Positions 55,063 to 64,000 of a stretch of 64,000 nucleotides of DNA are shown one piece after another. Source of the DNA: Pyrenochaeta sp. MPI-SDFR-AT-0127 (lineage: Eukaryota; Ascomycota; Dothideomycetes; Pleosporales; Cucurbitariaceae); the NCBI GenBank assembly GCA_020747015.1, contig JAGTJM010000013.1:310001-374000 (forward strand). The letters run 5' to 3'. A program made the position numbers and the translations under genes. How positions within the stretch are numbered: position 1 is the first letter of the stretch; the number at the start of each line of letters is the position of its first letter. The notes beneath the pieces were generated by a model. The model did no database searches, had not been told where the DNA came from, and worked only from the letters and a program-made list of their open reading frames with translations.

Positions 55063-55701
55063 CTAGTCCCACCATCTTCGATTGAGTACTCTTCCATTAT
55101 TGCTCAGAATATCGAGAACGTCCGCGGTTGAGGTCCGAACACCCCACATTCTCTCAATGGGCTCAGCGATAGACATCCAGTCCAAGCCCCTGACATCATA
55201 AAAGTCAAGCACGACACGAACCAACCAGGGTGAATACATAGGACATGAAAGGTCCTGGTACATAAATGGTGACGAAGGTTCGGCTACTGAGTGCTCGTCA
55301 TAAGTAATCGTCTGCGCAAACGCCAGGGGATGAGGGCGCTGTCGTGGCTTGCAAGGCGATGGTAATGGAGAATCTGCACAGAGATCCATGTCCCCTTCGG
55401 AGTCGGTGGGCGAGCTTGCCGCAGAGAAAGAAGCGTCAGAGTCTTCCGACATGATAGATTCATCGCTCATCTTGGTGTGCAGTGGAAGTAAAACATTGAC
55501 TGGTCGAATTGCTCCCTGTTCCGCAGCTTTCAACACATCGTGCCTTGGAAACGGTTTGGCGACTATTGCGCCAGTAGATTTAGAGCACGGGGATTCTTCG
55601 ATTGGAGTAATGGTCATGCGAGATGATGGCGAGTCGAAAGATTGCGCTCGTATGCGCACCTTTGGTGACGGTGTCCTAGGTGGTCCCATCATGGTCGCCA
55701 T
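55063..55701 (-). CDS. Uncharacterised fungal protein, Ser/Pro-rich with conserved-looking C-terminus
   Basis: Single exon, 212 residues from the ATG at 55701. The N-terminal half is Ser/Pro/Thr-rich with several SP/TP sites (TPSPKVRIRAQSFDSPSS), suggesting a disordered, phosphorylated protein. An acidic Ser-rich patch (SDESIMSEDSDASFSAASSP) follows at about 85-105. The last 70 residues look folded: SSPFMYQDLSCPMYSPWLVR, VVLDFYDVRGLDWMSIAEPI and RMWGVRTSTADVLDILSNNG, ending RRWWD. The Trp-spaced helices vaguely recall Myb/SANT-type or winged-helix segments, but the match is too weak for a call. No signal peptide or membrane helix. The start is the first Met of the frame; the six preceding codons have no Met. 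Confidence 0.65.
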   Translation of the reverse strand: MATMMGPPRTPSPKVRIRAQSFDSPSSRMTITPIEESPCSKSTGAIVAKPFPRHDVLKAAEQGAIRPVNVLLPLHTKMSDESIMSEDSDASFSAASSPTDSEGDMDLCADSPLPSPCKPRQRPHPLAFAQTITYDEHSVAEPSSPFMYQDLSCPMYSPWLVRVVLDFYDVRGLDWMSIAEPIERMWGVRTSTADVLDILSNNGRVLNRRWWD

Positions 55702-56738
55702 GTTGTAGCGACAATACAAGAATCACTGAATCGAGAAAAAAAAGGTCAACGAGCAGAATGAGCAGGAGGAGGAAGACCTCTGGGCCGGCCTGAGACCAAA
55801 TCTTCTCGTCAGTAAGGCTTATATCAACCGCGCCATACCCACCAGGCGCGTGCGGCCTGTTCGCTGGCCCTGCATATGGTTGCTGCAACCACGCCACGAC
55901 CTTTCCGCCTGATAGTGGAAATTACAAGGTTTCTGAGTCCCGTTATTCGGACTGGCGCATGTCGCGGGGAAGAGGGATGAACGCCAGTGGATGCACATCG
56001 GAGGTGCGGGCATGAGTGGACGATACTGTACCAGGCGTGGGAGAACAACGCACTCCAGACTTGGCATCTGCTGAGTGAGAAAGCATAGGATGAGTGAGTA
56101 CCTCGTTCAAGGGATTGAGGCGCCAGAAGTAAAGAGACAGAGTGACACAGTTGTGCGCCAGCGCATTGAACTACGCCTCTTGTTCCGTTCCATGTTCCGG
56201 TTGCACTTCCTCTATTCACGAAGATGAAATGGGTTCATTATAAGCTTTGCAAAAATGAGGCATGCTACGACACTCTGAGGCCCGTTAGCGGACCGTCCCG
56301 ATTCAACCTACCACCGTTGAGGACTCAAGAAGTCAGGAGACCCTAGAACATCGTGGGGCATAGACCCGACCGACATGGTGTGACGTGGTGACTAGAGTGT
56401 GGCCGCATTTGCGACCAAGCTCGCCATTCGCCAATCAAATCCCAATCCTGGCGCCAATGAATGGCAAGCAAAGAACTGCATGAGCAAGGGGAGAATTTTG
56501 GGGGTAAAACGTAGAGACTAAAGTTGGAACAAATCGGAATCTGATTGTGTGATTTTTGATACAGGCTGTATTTGGCCAACCCTAACCGTGGTCCTTCATC
56601 GCCTCTCCCATGTCGTGCAACGCCGCATGAGTGTAAGTGTGAAAGCCAATGAAAGCCGTTCGATAAACACCGTAAGTGCACCACCCATTTCGTAGAAGCC
56701 GTGTTCCGACCCCAGCTGCCCAGCGCCAGCGAAAAACT
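55702..56738. other. Intergenic, about 1.0 kb
   Basis: It lies between the start of the uncharacterised gene and the stop of RPS18. It includes the former's promoter and the latter's 3' UTR. Minus-strand frames at 55824-56219 and 56343-56684 show no conserved features. Confidence 0.45.
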
Positions 56739-57775
56739 TTATCCCTTCTTCTTGGAGACACCGACGGTTCGGCCGCGGCGACCGGTTGTCTTGGAGTGCT
56801 GACCACGGACACGGAGACCCCAGTAGTGACGGAGACCACGATGAGCACGGATCTTCTTCAGACGCTCAAGATCATCACGGAGCTTGCTGTCGACACCGTT
56901 GGCGAGGGTCTGGCTGTTCTTGCCATCAACGATATCACGCTGCCTGTTGAGGAACCAGGTGGGGATCTTGTCTGTAAATTATTAGCAAACAAATACGCAC
57001 CAAGAGAAAGGAATGATGCGTACACTGCAGAGGGTTCTGGATGATGGTGACGATACGCTCGAGCTCTTCGGAGGTGAGGTCACCAGCGCGCTTGCCGAGA
57101 TCGACATCGGCCTTCTTGCAGACCAAGTTGGAGTATCGGCGACCGACACCCTTGATCTTGGTCAAGGCGTACATGACCTTCTGCTTGCCATCGACGTTCG
57201 TGTTCAACAAACGGATGATGTATTGGAAGCTGTGGCGAGTCAGCAGTACTCTTTGCAAACCTTTGATATATCTCAATTCTGTTACAACACCCTCGTCTGA
57301 ACATGCCCCTCAGTCCTCGAAAGCCATTCCCAACTACGGTCCACCTAATCAGTCCCAGACAGCATGATTTTCCATTCTACTTCTTCCACTTCTAGTAGGC
57401 TCCTTCTCTCGACAGGCATTCTAGCTATACCAGTCTTGTTCCAAACTCCATACACATTCGTTCATCATGCTGTCAGGCTTCTAAGGCGGGTCGTAGTTGG
57501 CAATGGCTGCGATCGGGAGAATGAACCAACGATTGGTATCGGATTTTGTGACAGTAGAAACAGGTCGGTTTTCGCTGGAAGATGGTGTGTACCTACTTCG
57601 ACTTCTCTCCGGAGACGAGCGCTGTATTAATATCAGTACACTATTCAAATATGTATTCTTGCAATGTGATCTCTGCGACTCTCCGCCTTAGCTCACTGCA
57701 GGTATTCTGAGTGCGCAAAGGTGAAGTACTGCAAGAGGCACCCATAGAAAACAGAAGTCGAGAATACTCACACAT
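56739..57775 (-). CDS. RPS18: 40S ribosomal protein S18 (uS13)
   Basis: Four coding exons, 57775-57772, 57621-57597, 57229-57024 and 56971-56739 (introns 150, 367 and 52 nt), give 155 residues. The first coding exon is only ATGT, the second 25 nt; joined to exon 3 they give [19 protein letters not shown], the expected S18 N-terminus. The core shows [56 protein letters not shown] and [20 protein letters not shown], ending [10 protein letters not shown]18 sits in the head of the 40S subunit and contacts the P-site tRNA and the 60S bridge. Length is as in yeast (146) and human (152). The unusually long introns at the start of a ribosomal-protein gene are typical of fungi. A C-box-like ATGATGA occurs in the second intron but no full snoRNA could be seen. 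Confidence 0.95.
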
Positions 57776-59017
57776 GATGGCGGTTGTCGAGGCTCGATGT
57801 GGTGTTGTCGTTGCTGTCGCGAAACCTTGAGGTAGGGAATTTCGAAGAGAGCGTGTGGATTGCCGCTTAGCGAGGTGGTCTGTGCACAACCCACTCACGT
57901 GCCAGGGCGACCACCATACCCCCATACCACCACAGCACCACAGCACCATCACTCACTTCTCGATTTGGTTCACTTGCATCTGTCTTTACCGGACCAGTAA
58001 ATGCCCTGTCTCTGATCTTGTCTCAGCCGCGATTGCGATTAATTTCTTTCTGTCAAAGTCTGCCTGTCGAACTTCACCTGCATGAGGAACAGGGCTGTGT
58101 AGGGAGCACAATTCGTGCTGCCTGCCATAGTGTGAATGACCACCTATTTCGACACCCTGCTCTAGCACCACTCCGACTGGTGAATGTCGCAAGTTGAAAG
58201 CAAGATCATGACATCTTTATGACTGCATTAATATTGCCGCGTAATTGTCAAGGCTGCTGCCTGCAATGTTAGGCAAGTGTGTACTATTCGAACGCGCTCC
58301 ACACTTGCGCGAGAAGCGTAGGAACAACCCAGGCCAATGATTAGAGGCTGTTAGTAGGCTTCCTGAGGTTTCGCAAAGCCTTAGGCATTGGTCACACGCT
58401 TTGGCGGAACATGCTCGTCCTCAATACGTCCATTCCCACTTTCAACTCCCATGCGCTTTTCCACCCAGTCTCCCTCTCTCCCCTAGATCACCTGCCTTCA
58501 ATTCGTCTAATGCCTGCCGATCACCTCTGCTTTTGATACATCTTCCCCCACAATTACGATCTCACATACCGACAGCCTCCACAGGTTCTTGGGGGGCGAA
58601 GCATGCCACAACTGCGCCACACACACACCTTCACCTCAACAAAACATTTTGGCAGCTATCACTTCAGCTTTTCTGGATGCCTAGAAGAAGGCGGAAATTA
58701 ACTGGAGGACTACTATGACGGCGATCGCTTTCCTGGTTTTGCAGCTTAAACAGCTGCCGACCGCGCCCTCACACATTAAATTAACCGACGTTCGACAACC
58801 ACACCATTGTCAGCCCAACACCAACTTCTTACTGGAGGCTTATCAATTTTCTACATCTGGTTTCTCCATCCCCAAGCGTTGGCGCTTCCCTTTTGTGGTC
58901 TCCCGTCTTCACCCTCAACGGTTAACTCATGCATCCATTGAACTTCGCTCCCGGACAATCCAGTCGCGGAAGCGAACTTACGCTTAGCTGTTCACAACAG
59001 CTAGGCGCACTTCTTGC
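57776..59017. other. Divergent intergenic region, RPS18 / zinc-ribbon orphan
   Basis: About 1.24 kb between divergent starts; it should hold the strong RPS18 promoter next to 57776 and the leader of the gene at 59018. The plus strand is C/T rich from about 58420 on. Short frames there (58401-58718, 58715-58987) lack support. Confidence 0.45.
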
Positions 59018-60661
59018 ATGATGGCAAACGAACACTCCTCTCCAATCCTACCACAACCCTCGTCTGATACGAGCCCTCGCGCGCATGGACCCCCCACACC
59101 ATGTCCCACCAGGCAAGATACTTCGTCGTCCACCGGGAGCGGGAAGCCAATTCCGAAGGGAAAATGGACATTGAACTTAAGTGGAAACTGTCCAGGGTGT
59201 CATCACCATCACAATTCTGTCGAGATACACGTCAAGGCTACCAGTGACTCCTCCCATGTTGGCGATGTTCATTGCGAGAACTGTGAGCGGTTGTGGTTGA
59301 GCCTTGGTAAAAGAAGCTCAACACGATTTTCTCTCATATCCACAAAATCTATCAAAGTCGATCCGTTAGAGAGCACCTTCCGTTCAACTCTTATCCATAT
59401 GATACGGTCCGCAACTGCGCTTGTTGCGTCGTCTCCCGCTCTCAGAAGTACCACTCTTACAGATATACCGGAATCTTCCTCTGCTGGACCATCACGCGAG
59501 ACATCCATTCGAACTGTAACCCGGAATGGGTTGACAACTGCCAGCAGCGGGATGACTCCAGAATGCAAGGATTTATCGAGTACTCCTTCACAGGCTTGGG
59601 ACACAAGGACCACGTTTCGCTCCTTCGTCCGACACCGTACATCGGTCAGCAATCGTCGTATTCCTGGAACGCCGCAGTTCATTTTACGCGTTAGACAGAG
59701 GATTGGAGCAAAATTTCCGGCTTTGCAAAGCAGTCTTCTTGGCCGATGGTTTTCTGAAGAGCCAAAGTTGAGCCCCAAGAAAGAAGGAAAGCAACCGGTT
59801 CGCGAGACTTTACCTTCATCCACACCGCCTCCAGTGTTCACCTCAAATCCTGTCGACGTAGAACATGGGACTCAGACGAATATTGACGACGATTCAAAGC
59901 AATATAACCTCCAAGGTTGTGCCTCATCTGCCAACCGTGAGGATGCACTGAATACTATCAAGGCTATGGATCAGAACGCAATGCGAGAGCTGACGGCAGA
60001 CCAACGTATTGGATGGATGCGCGAACAGATTACTGTCTTTAAGACTCTGTCCAGGCCAATTCCTCCGACCGTCACCTCTGCAACGGTCGACAATGGTACC
60101 CAAGTGGATATGGATACGGTAGATATACTGTCTGTTTCCCAGAGACCGCTTGTACGACGCCATTCAGCATTACCTTACATTGGGAACTTGTTTGGCTCTT
60201 TCGAGTACTGGGAAGTCCTTCGTGGAAGTACTTCCACGCTCAACGGTCGTCGATTTAGCATAAGTGACACTCATTTATCAGAGGCAGACACAGTCTTTGA
60301 AGAGGCGAGCGCCACTTCTGCCCCACGCAACACTTTATCTGAGAGCCTGCGGCACGAACGATCGCCTCGGCCGCACTCAACTCACAGCATTGCGCAGAAT
60401 TGGCAGCAAATCATGCAACATCGGATGGAAGCTCGGCGGTCCTTCGACTCTACGGCAACTGTCAACGTCAGGAGCATTACCTCTCCCAGAGGACGTGCCC
60501 AAAACCGACTCTCTCGTACTTCAGCTCGAGCCTCGTCCATCTATGTCACGGAACCGTCCGTATCGCAAGTTCAACTTGCACAGTCTATGAACGAAGAGCC
60601 AGGGCTACCTAGTGACCAAGAACGTCATATTGCACCTTCCGAGTCGCCACCAACCCCCTGA
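59018..60661 (+). CDS. Uncharacterised protein with N-terminal zinc-ribbon-like motif
   Basis: Single exon, 547 residues, starting MMANEHSSPILPQPSSDTSP; the second Met is an equally good start. A paired-cysteine module is visible: C58-x2-C61 (GNCPGCHHHHNSVEIHV) and C86-x2-C89 (VHCENCERLWLSLGKRS), the spacing of a zinc ribbon. The remainder is Ser/Thr/Pro/Arg-rich and largely disordered, with a few hydrophobic islands (FILRVRQRIGAKFPALQSSL; ALPYIGNLFGSFEYWEVLRG) and a helical stretch ELTADQRIGWMREQITVFKT near 325-345. No signal peptide or membrane helix. I do not recognise the family; proteins of this shape are common as hypothetical proteins in moulds. A nucleic-acid or protein-binding role is only a guess. 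No intron is required. Confidence 0.75.
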   Translation: MMANEHSSPILPQPSSDTSPRAHGPPTPCPTRQDTSSSTGSGKPIPKGKWTLNLSGNCPGCHHHHNSVEIHVKATSDSSHVGDVHCENCERLWLSLGKRSSTRFSLISTKSIKVDPLESTFRSTLIHMIRSATALVASSPALRSTTLTDIPESSSAGPSRETSIRTVTRNGLTTASSGMTPECKDLSSTPSQAWDTRTTFRSFVRHRTSVSNRRIPGTPQFILRVRQRIGAKFPALQSSLLGRWFSEEPKLSPKKEGKQPVRETLPSSTPPPVFTSNPVDVEHGTQTNIDDDSKQYNLQGCASSANREDALNTIKAMDQNAMRELTADQRIGWMREQITVFKTLSRPIPPTVTSATVDNGTQVDMDTVDILSVSQRPLVRRHSALPYIGNLFGSFEYWEVLRGSTSTLNGRRFSISDTHLSEADTVFEEASATSAPRNTLSESLRHERSPRPHSTHSIAQNWQQIMQHRMEARRSFDSTATVNVRSITSPRGRAQNRLSRTSARASSIYVTEPSVSQVQLAQSMNEEPGLPSDQERHIAPSESPPTP

Positions 60662-62124
60662 AGGAGTTGTAAAACTACTTGATTCGCTGTAACACAGAGT
60701 CCTTTGGACAAGATGAGCGCCACTCAGCTTTAGTATACCTTGAGGCATCCGCGGGCTTCTCGTGTTTGTCTTGTACGCTTCCTGCATTCAAGCCGAAGAA
60801 CCTCTACTTCTTTCATTTCCTTTGCTGCTCTTTTCCGCATATTTCGTTAACTGATCCGCACATGCCTTGTACTCAATACCTCCTCGTTCTCATATCCCAC
60901 CCTCATTTGCGTGCACATGCTCCCTTTCACACTTTTAATGGTTTGGGAACACGGTCATTCTACAATACCTACCCTTACGGTCTTTTTTACGAGGTACGAC
61001 GGGACGAACGGTCATGCTGATGATCGTCGTAGTTGAAGCAACGCTCTCTTTCTCTAATATACTCCACCGCGCATGCTAGCTTTTGTGTCCAGAGTCTATC
61101 CTTAACAAGTCTAAGATCTTTACGCAACATTATTCTCTTATCTGCTCGGGTCTGAATTCCTTCAATCTATCAAAAGTCCTTCTCATTGCTCATACTTTCC
61201 TCGTGCGTGGACGCAACTGGGACAAGAGCTAAGCTTTCAATCAGGGCTTAACGCTTTTGACGATGCGGTTAAAGGGTAAGGCAACGATATTGAAAGATGT
61301 AAGGAGTGATGCCAATCATTCACCAGTTGGCAGATCATGCTCATACTGAGCTGCTACCATCTGCCCAGGGCTGATGCACGCCTTACATGCAAACCATGGT
61401 ATTAGCACCTACGTCTACAGTTATTCCGTAAACGATGTGACTCACGACCAAAATCACCATTTTGGGATTACAACGCACTCAGCTCAGTAACACAAGTTAA
61501 AATGTTTTTCCTCGGTTGCGGATCGTTGAGTGTGCTGTTTGTAAGCACTAACCCGTCTAGCAACGCCGGTCAATTATGGTCTACGGCTGCAGCCATGGTT
61601 TTGGCCCAATGCTTTCTGAGAAGTGGGTTCACTTGAATCAAACGAATCGGAAAAGGTGCCCTACTTTCTGCATCATTTGAAAAGGTGAAAACATTAGTGG
61701 ATTGAGTGGTAAATCTCGAGTATTAGCAGCTAACGTAGCACTGACTATCATTATGATTGCATTACAGCACGATGAAGACTTTGCTGACATGTTCATCGAC
61801 TTACAGCATTCGACTGATAGCACATTCTAGTATCAAGAATGCAAGCAAAACACTAATCGCACCTCGAAGCGTACGCAAATATGCTGAATGGCATGCAATA
61901 CTCGAAGAGACCAAAACCCACTAACTTTCACAAAACATAATGAAGTATTGATCAAAGCGATGCATTGATTTGGGACTATAAAGAAAGTCTCAACTTAACA
62001 TTGAGGATGGGATAAAGTATCGTGAAAACACCAATGAGATCTAGAAAATTAATAGCCAAGAGGCTAAAACCCCAAAATTTACCGAAGCCCAAGCCGGAGC
62101 CACGTCAAGCTTTATCTGGGCACC
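60662..62124. other. Intergenic, 1.5 kb
   Basis: Between the stop codons of the zinc-ribbon orphan (+) and the DLH-like gene (-). The first 500 bp are C/T rich on the plus strand, as in a long 3' UTR. No gene is supported. Confidence 0.45.
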
Positions 62125-63497
62125 TCACCAATCGTCAATCATATCATTCGCTTCCTCACTCTCCACATCCATAACCTTTCTTGCAGCTTCGCTCCCACTC
62201 ACTGGTAACATCTCCAACCCTTGCTTCTTGAACTTTTCCGGTACCTCCTCCGGGTCCAGCAGTCCTACTTGAAACAGTACACTTGCCTGATCCCAATATA
62301 TCCTTTCACACCAGACCTTTCCACCCCTAAAAGCAACGATACTAACAACTACTATCTCAACCTTCTGATTTGTGGGAGCAATACCAGGCAGGATCCAGGG
62401 CATCTGACATGTGTGCTTGAATTGGATGTAGAGCTCGTCCACGATGCGATCTACGCCTATGGTGCGTGATATAAGGCGCATGTGTAGCGAAGGAGGGGCG
62501 GCGCGGAGGAAGTAATCTTTGTAGAATCGGCGTAGTTCTGCGGCGCCGTGTCCGCCGGTCATTGTGGGGGTGAAGTTTACAAATGGTGTAGGTCCTTCTG
62601 GGACATAAGTTTCGAGGAGCTTCTCAATATTTTTGCCTCGGTATTTTTCTGTTGCAGCGTCAGCAATTATTGCTTGTATGGAGTATAGGGGATTTGTTGT
62701 TCTGCTTACGCTCTTCGTTCTCATCCCACACGCGCTCCAGATCGACTTCAGCGCCAAAGCCTCTCCGGACCATACTTAAACTTCTACTCCACGCAATTGC
62801 GTCTGCGACCGCATCATACTCATCCAGATCATGTTCCGCAAAGCCCGGATCTACACCCTCGTATGTGAAGACTGGGTACACGATCTTGTCTTGTAGTCTG
62901 CCCGCACCGATCCCCGGTGTAACGCGCTTCTGTACCGTTCTCCGCTTGCCTTGTATCCCGAGGACTTCTGGCCTCCGTGTAACGCCTACGGTGCCTTCAT
63001 TTCCGCTCGTGCCTTCAGCGAGGTGCACGAGCACGCGAAAAGAAGATGTGAAGCGGTGACGGGTATCAGGTATCGACGTGGGATAGTATGCGATGAGAGA
63101 GCATAGCTTTGAGGTCGAGGTTTTGGGCTCTGAGTAGACATCTAGACAGATGGCTGCTGCATCACCAAATGCTATGAGAATTTTTAGCACATATTGGTAG
63201 GGCGGTCGCAACAAAGGGTGGAAAGGAAATAAAATGCACCGTAGAAGAAAAAGGCCGTATACCTACGACAGCGTATCGCTCGCCAATGCCCATTTTGTCA
63301 CCCAGGTGGTGAAGCGTTTGCACATATTGCTTTCCGCCTTTGCCCATTGGTATGTACTCCACAATGAAGCCCTCATCTCGCCATGCCGTCATAGTCTCCA
63401 TGTCGAACTCATCGTCTTCAGATGTGATATATAACACAGGTGTGCTATGCTTGAAAGAAAGCCAGCCATTACGGTCGGCAAGGTACTGTAATGCCAT
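62125..63497 (-). CDS. Dienelactone-hydrolase-like / SnoaL-like two-domain protein
   Basis: Three exons, 63497-63263, 63171-62710 and 62648-62125 (introns 91 and 61 nt), give 406 residues. Residues about 1-240 follow the dienelactone hydrolase fold (FIVEYIPMGKGGKQYVQTLH, ERYAVVAFGDAAAICLDVY, CSLIAYYPTSIPDTRHRF, YPVFTYEGVDPGFAEHDLDE). The C-terminal part (about 240-370) reads as an NTF2/SnoaL-like domain (KLLETYVPEGPTPFVNFTPT, ELRRFYKDYFLRAAPPSLHM, VVVSIVAFRGGKVWCERIYW). Active DLH enzymes have a nucleophilic Cys in a G-x-C-x-G-G elbow and a catalytic His in an HGF motif; here the corresponding spots read AFGDAA and PGF, so both catalytic residues seem lost. The fusion is known in fungal databases as a dienelactone-hydrolase-type protein. 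It may be a binding or regulatory protein. The start is the first Met of exon 1. Confidence 0.8.
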
Positions 63498-64000
63498 ATT
63501 GCAGGTTAAAGTCGCGATCACGCGCAGGCCCACTACTCACAAGCGCGTGTTACTCGAGCGCCGTGTCGCATTCGTGCGATGTCGATCGTTGCTTCCGCGG
63601 ATGGTGTGGGAAGGATAGTTGGGGAGGTCGAGAGAGCAGTGGGTCACCAAAGGCGGGCGGCCACATCATTACCTTACCATAGCGGCGCATAGTCGGTGTG
63701 GGCTCACAGCAGCTGAATCCTGCTAGGAACTGGTTACCTGAGGGGCGCCAGTGGAGTCGTCCCGCCGTCCTCCAAACCAGAATGACGTAACTTATGCAAG
63801 CCTCCTTTGGGTTTAGCCGAAATCCTACCTGGCACAACTATCAGCTCCATCAACACATCACCAACGGGTACAATGATTGTGATATATAACATTTTTACAT
63901 TGTGGCAGATTCTTATATCTCAAAATGGAAATAAAAAATTGGACGCTTCGTGTACTTCGCTGCAACTGGGAATAAAAGTCGCACCTAACAATGCTTTTCG
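63498..64000. other. Upstream region of the DLH-like gene, window end
   Basis: It should contain the promoter of the gene starting at 63497. No other feature is supported. Confidence 0.4.

Noticed and set aside
57230..57596. C-box-like ATGATGA in the long RPS18 intron as a possible intronic C/D snoRNA
   Set aside because: CTGA D-box candidates exist, but no terminal stem pairs across them and the spacing to the nearest is over 100 nt.

Overview
This window is genomic DNA from a filamentous ascomycete (Pezizomycotina). The evidence is the gene architecture. Almost every gene is cut by short GT..AG introns of about 46-70 nt, often with a CTAAC/CTAAT-like branch point. The gene set is also typical of moulds: a CPS1-type double adenylation protein, an asco-laccase with a C-terminal DSGL, a siderophore transporter, a fungal bestrophin, an RGS-7TM protein and a STAND/NLR-like protein. 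CPS1 was first described in Cochliobolus, and together with the general look this makes a Dothideomycete (Pleosporales) my best guess. The sequence alone does not prove that. Intron boundaries were placed by hand; each multi-exon model below is in phase end to end and gives an uninterrupted protein.

Layout, left to right. 0.0-6.9 kb: the 5' part of a TesB-type acyl-CoA thioesterase (-) diverges from a five-exon CPS1/DIP2 homologue (+). 6.9-9.9 kb: a long intergenic tract, pyrimidine-rich towards its right end, leads into a ferric reductase (9.9-11.8 kb). 12.7-17.3 kb: a HERP/Usa1-like ubiquitin-domain ER protein (-) and mitochondrial phosphatidylserine decarboxylase (+) share a 447-bp promoter. 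17.3-19.9 kb: no secure gene. 19.9-24.5 kb: a laccase (+) and a bestrophin-like channel (-) converge. 24.5-27.3 kb: no gene recognised. 27.3-29.2 kb: RGS-7TM protein (-). 29.2-32.7 kb: no secure gene. 32.7-37.3 kb: SAGA subunit Spt20 (-) and a small heat-shock protein (-). 38.4-39.0 kb: a small SRPBCC-fold protein. 39.0-42.6 kb: gene-poor DNA holding one small four-exon orphan gene. 42.6-44.7 kb: siderophore transporter (+). 45.0-49.6 kb: a 1515-residue STAND/NLR-like protein with a ZZ-like zinc module (-). 50.5-53.7 kb: carboxypeptidase Y (-) and SBDS/Sdo1 (+) diverge. 55.1-60.7 kb: an orphan protein, ribosomal protein S18 (-) and a zinc-ribbon-containing orphan. 62.1-63.5 kb: a dienelactone-hydrolase/SnoaL-like fusion (-).

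The genes do not form one biosynthetic cluster. Most are housekeeping genes (S18, SBDS, Spt20, PSD, CPY) mixed with environment-facing ones: two iron-uptake genes about 33 kb apart, the laccase, the RGS receptor and the NLR-like protein. The sites that best repay a second look are the NLR-like protein with its terminal zinc module, the hidden four-exon orphan gene at 40.4-41.0 kb, the DLH-like fusion that has lost its catalytic residues, and the SRE-type GATA site ahead of the siderophore transporter. I saw no convincing tRNA, rRNA, intact transposon, CRISPR array or viral element.
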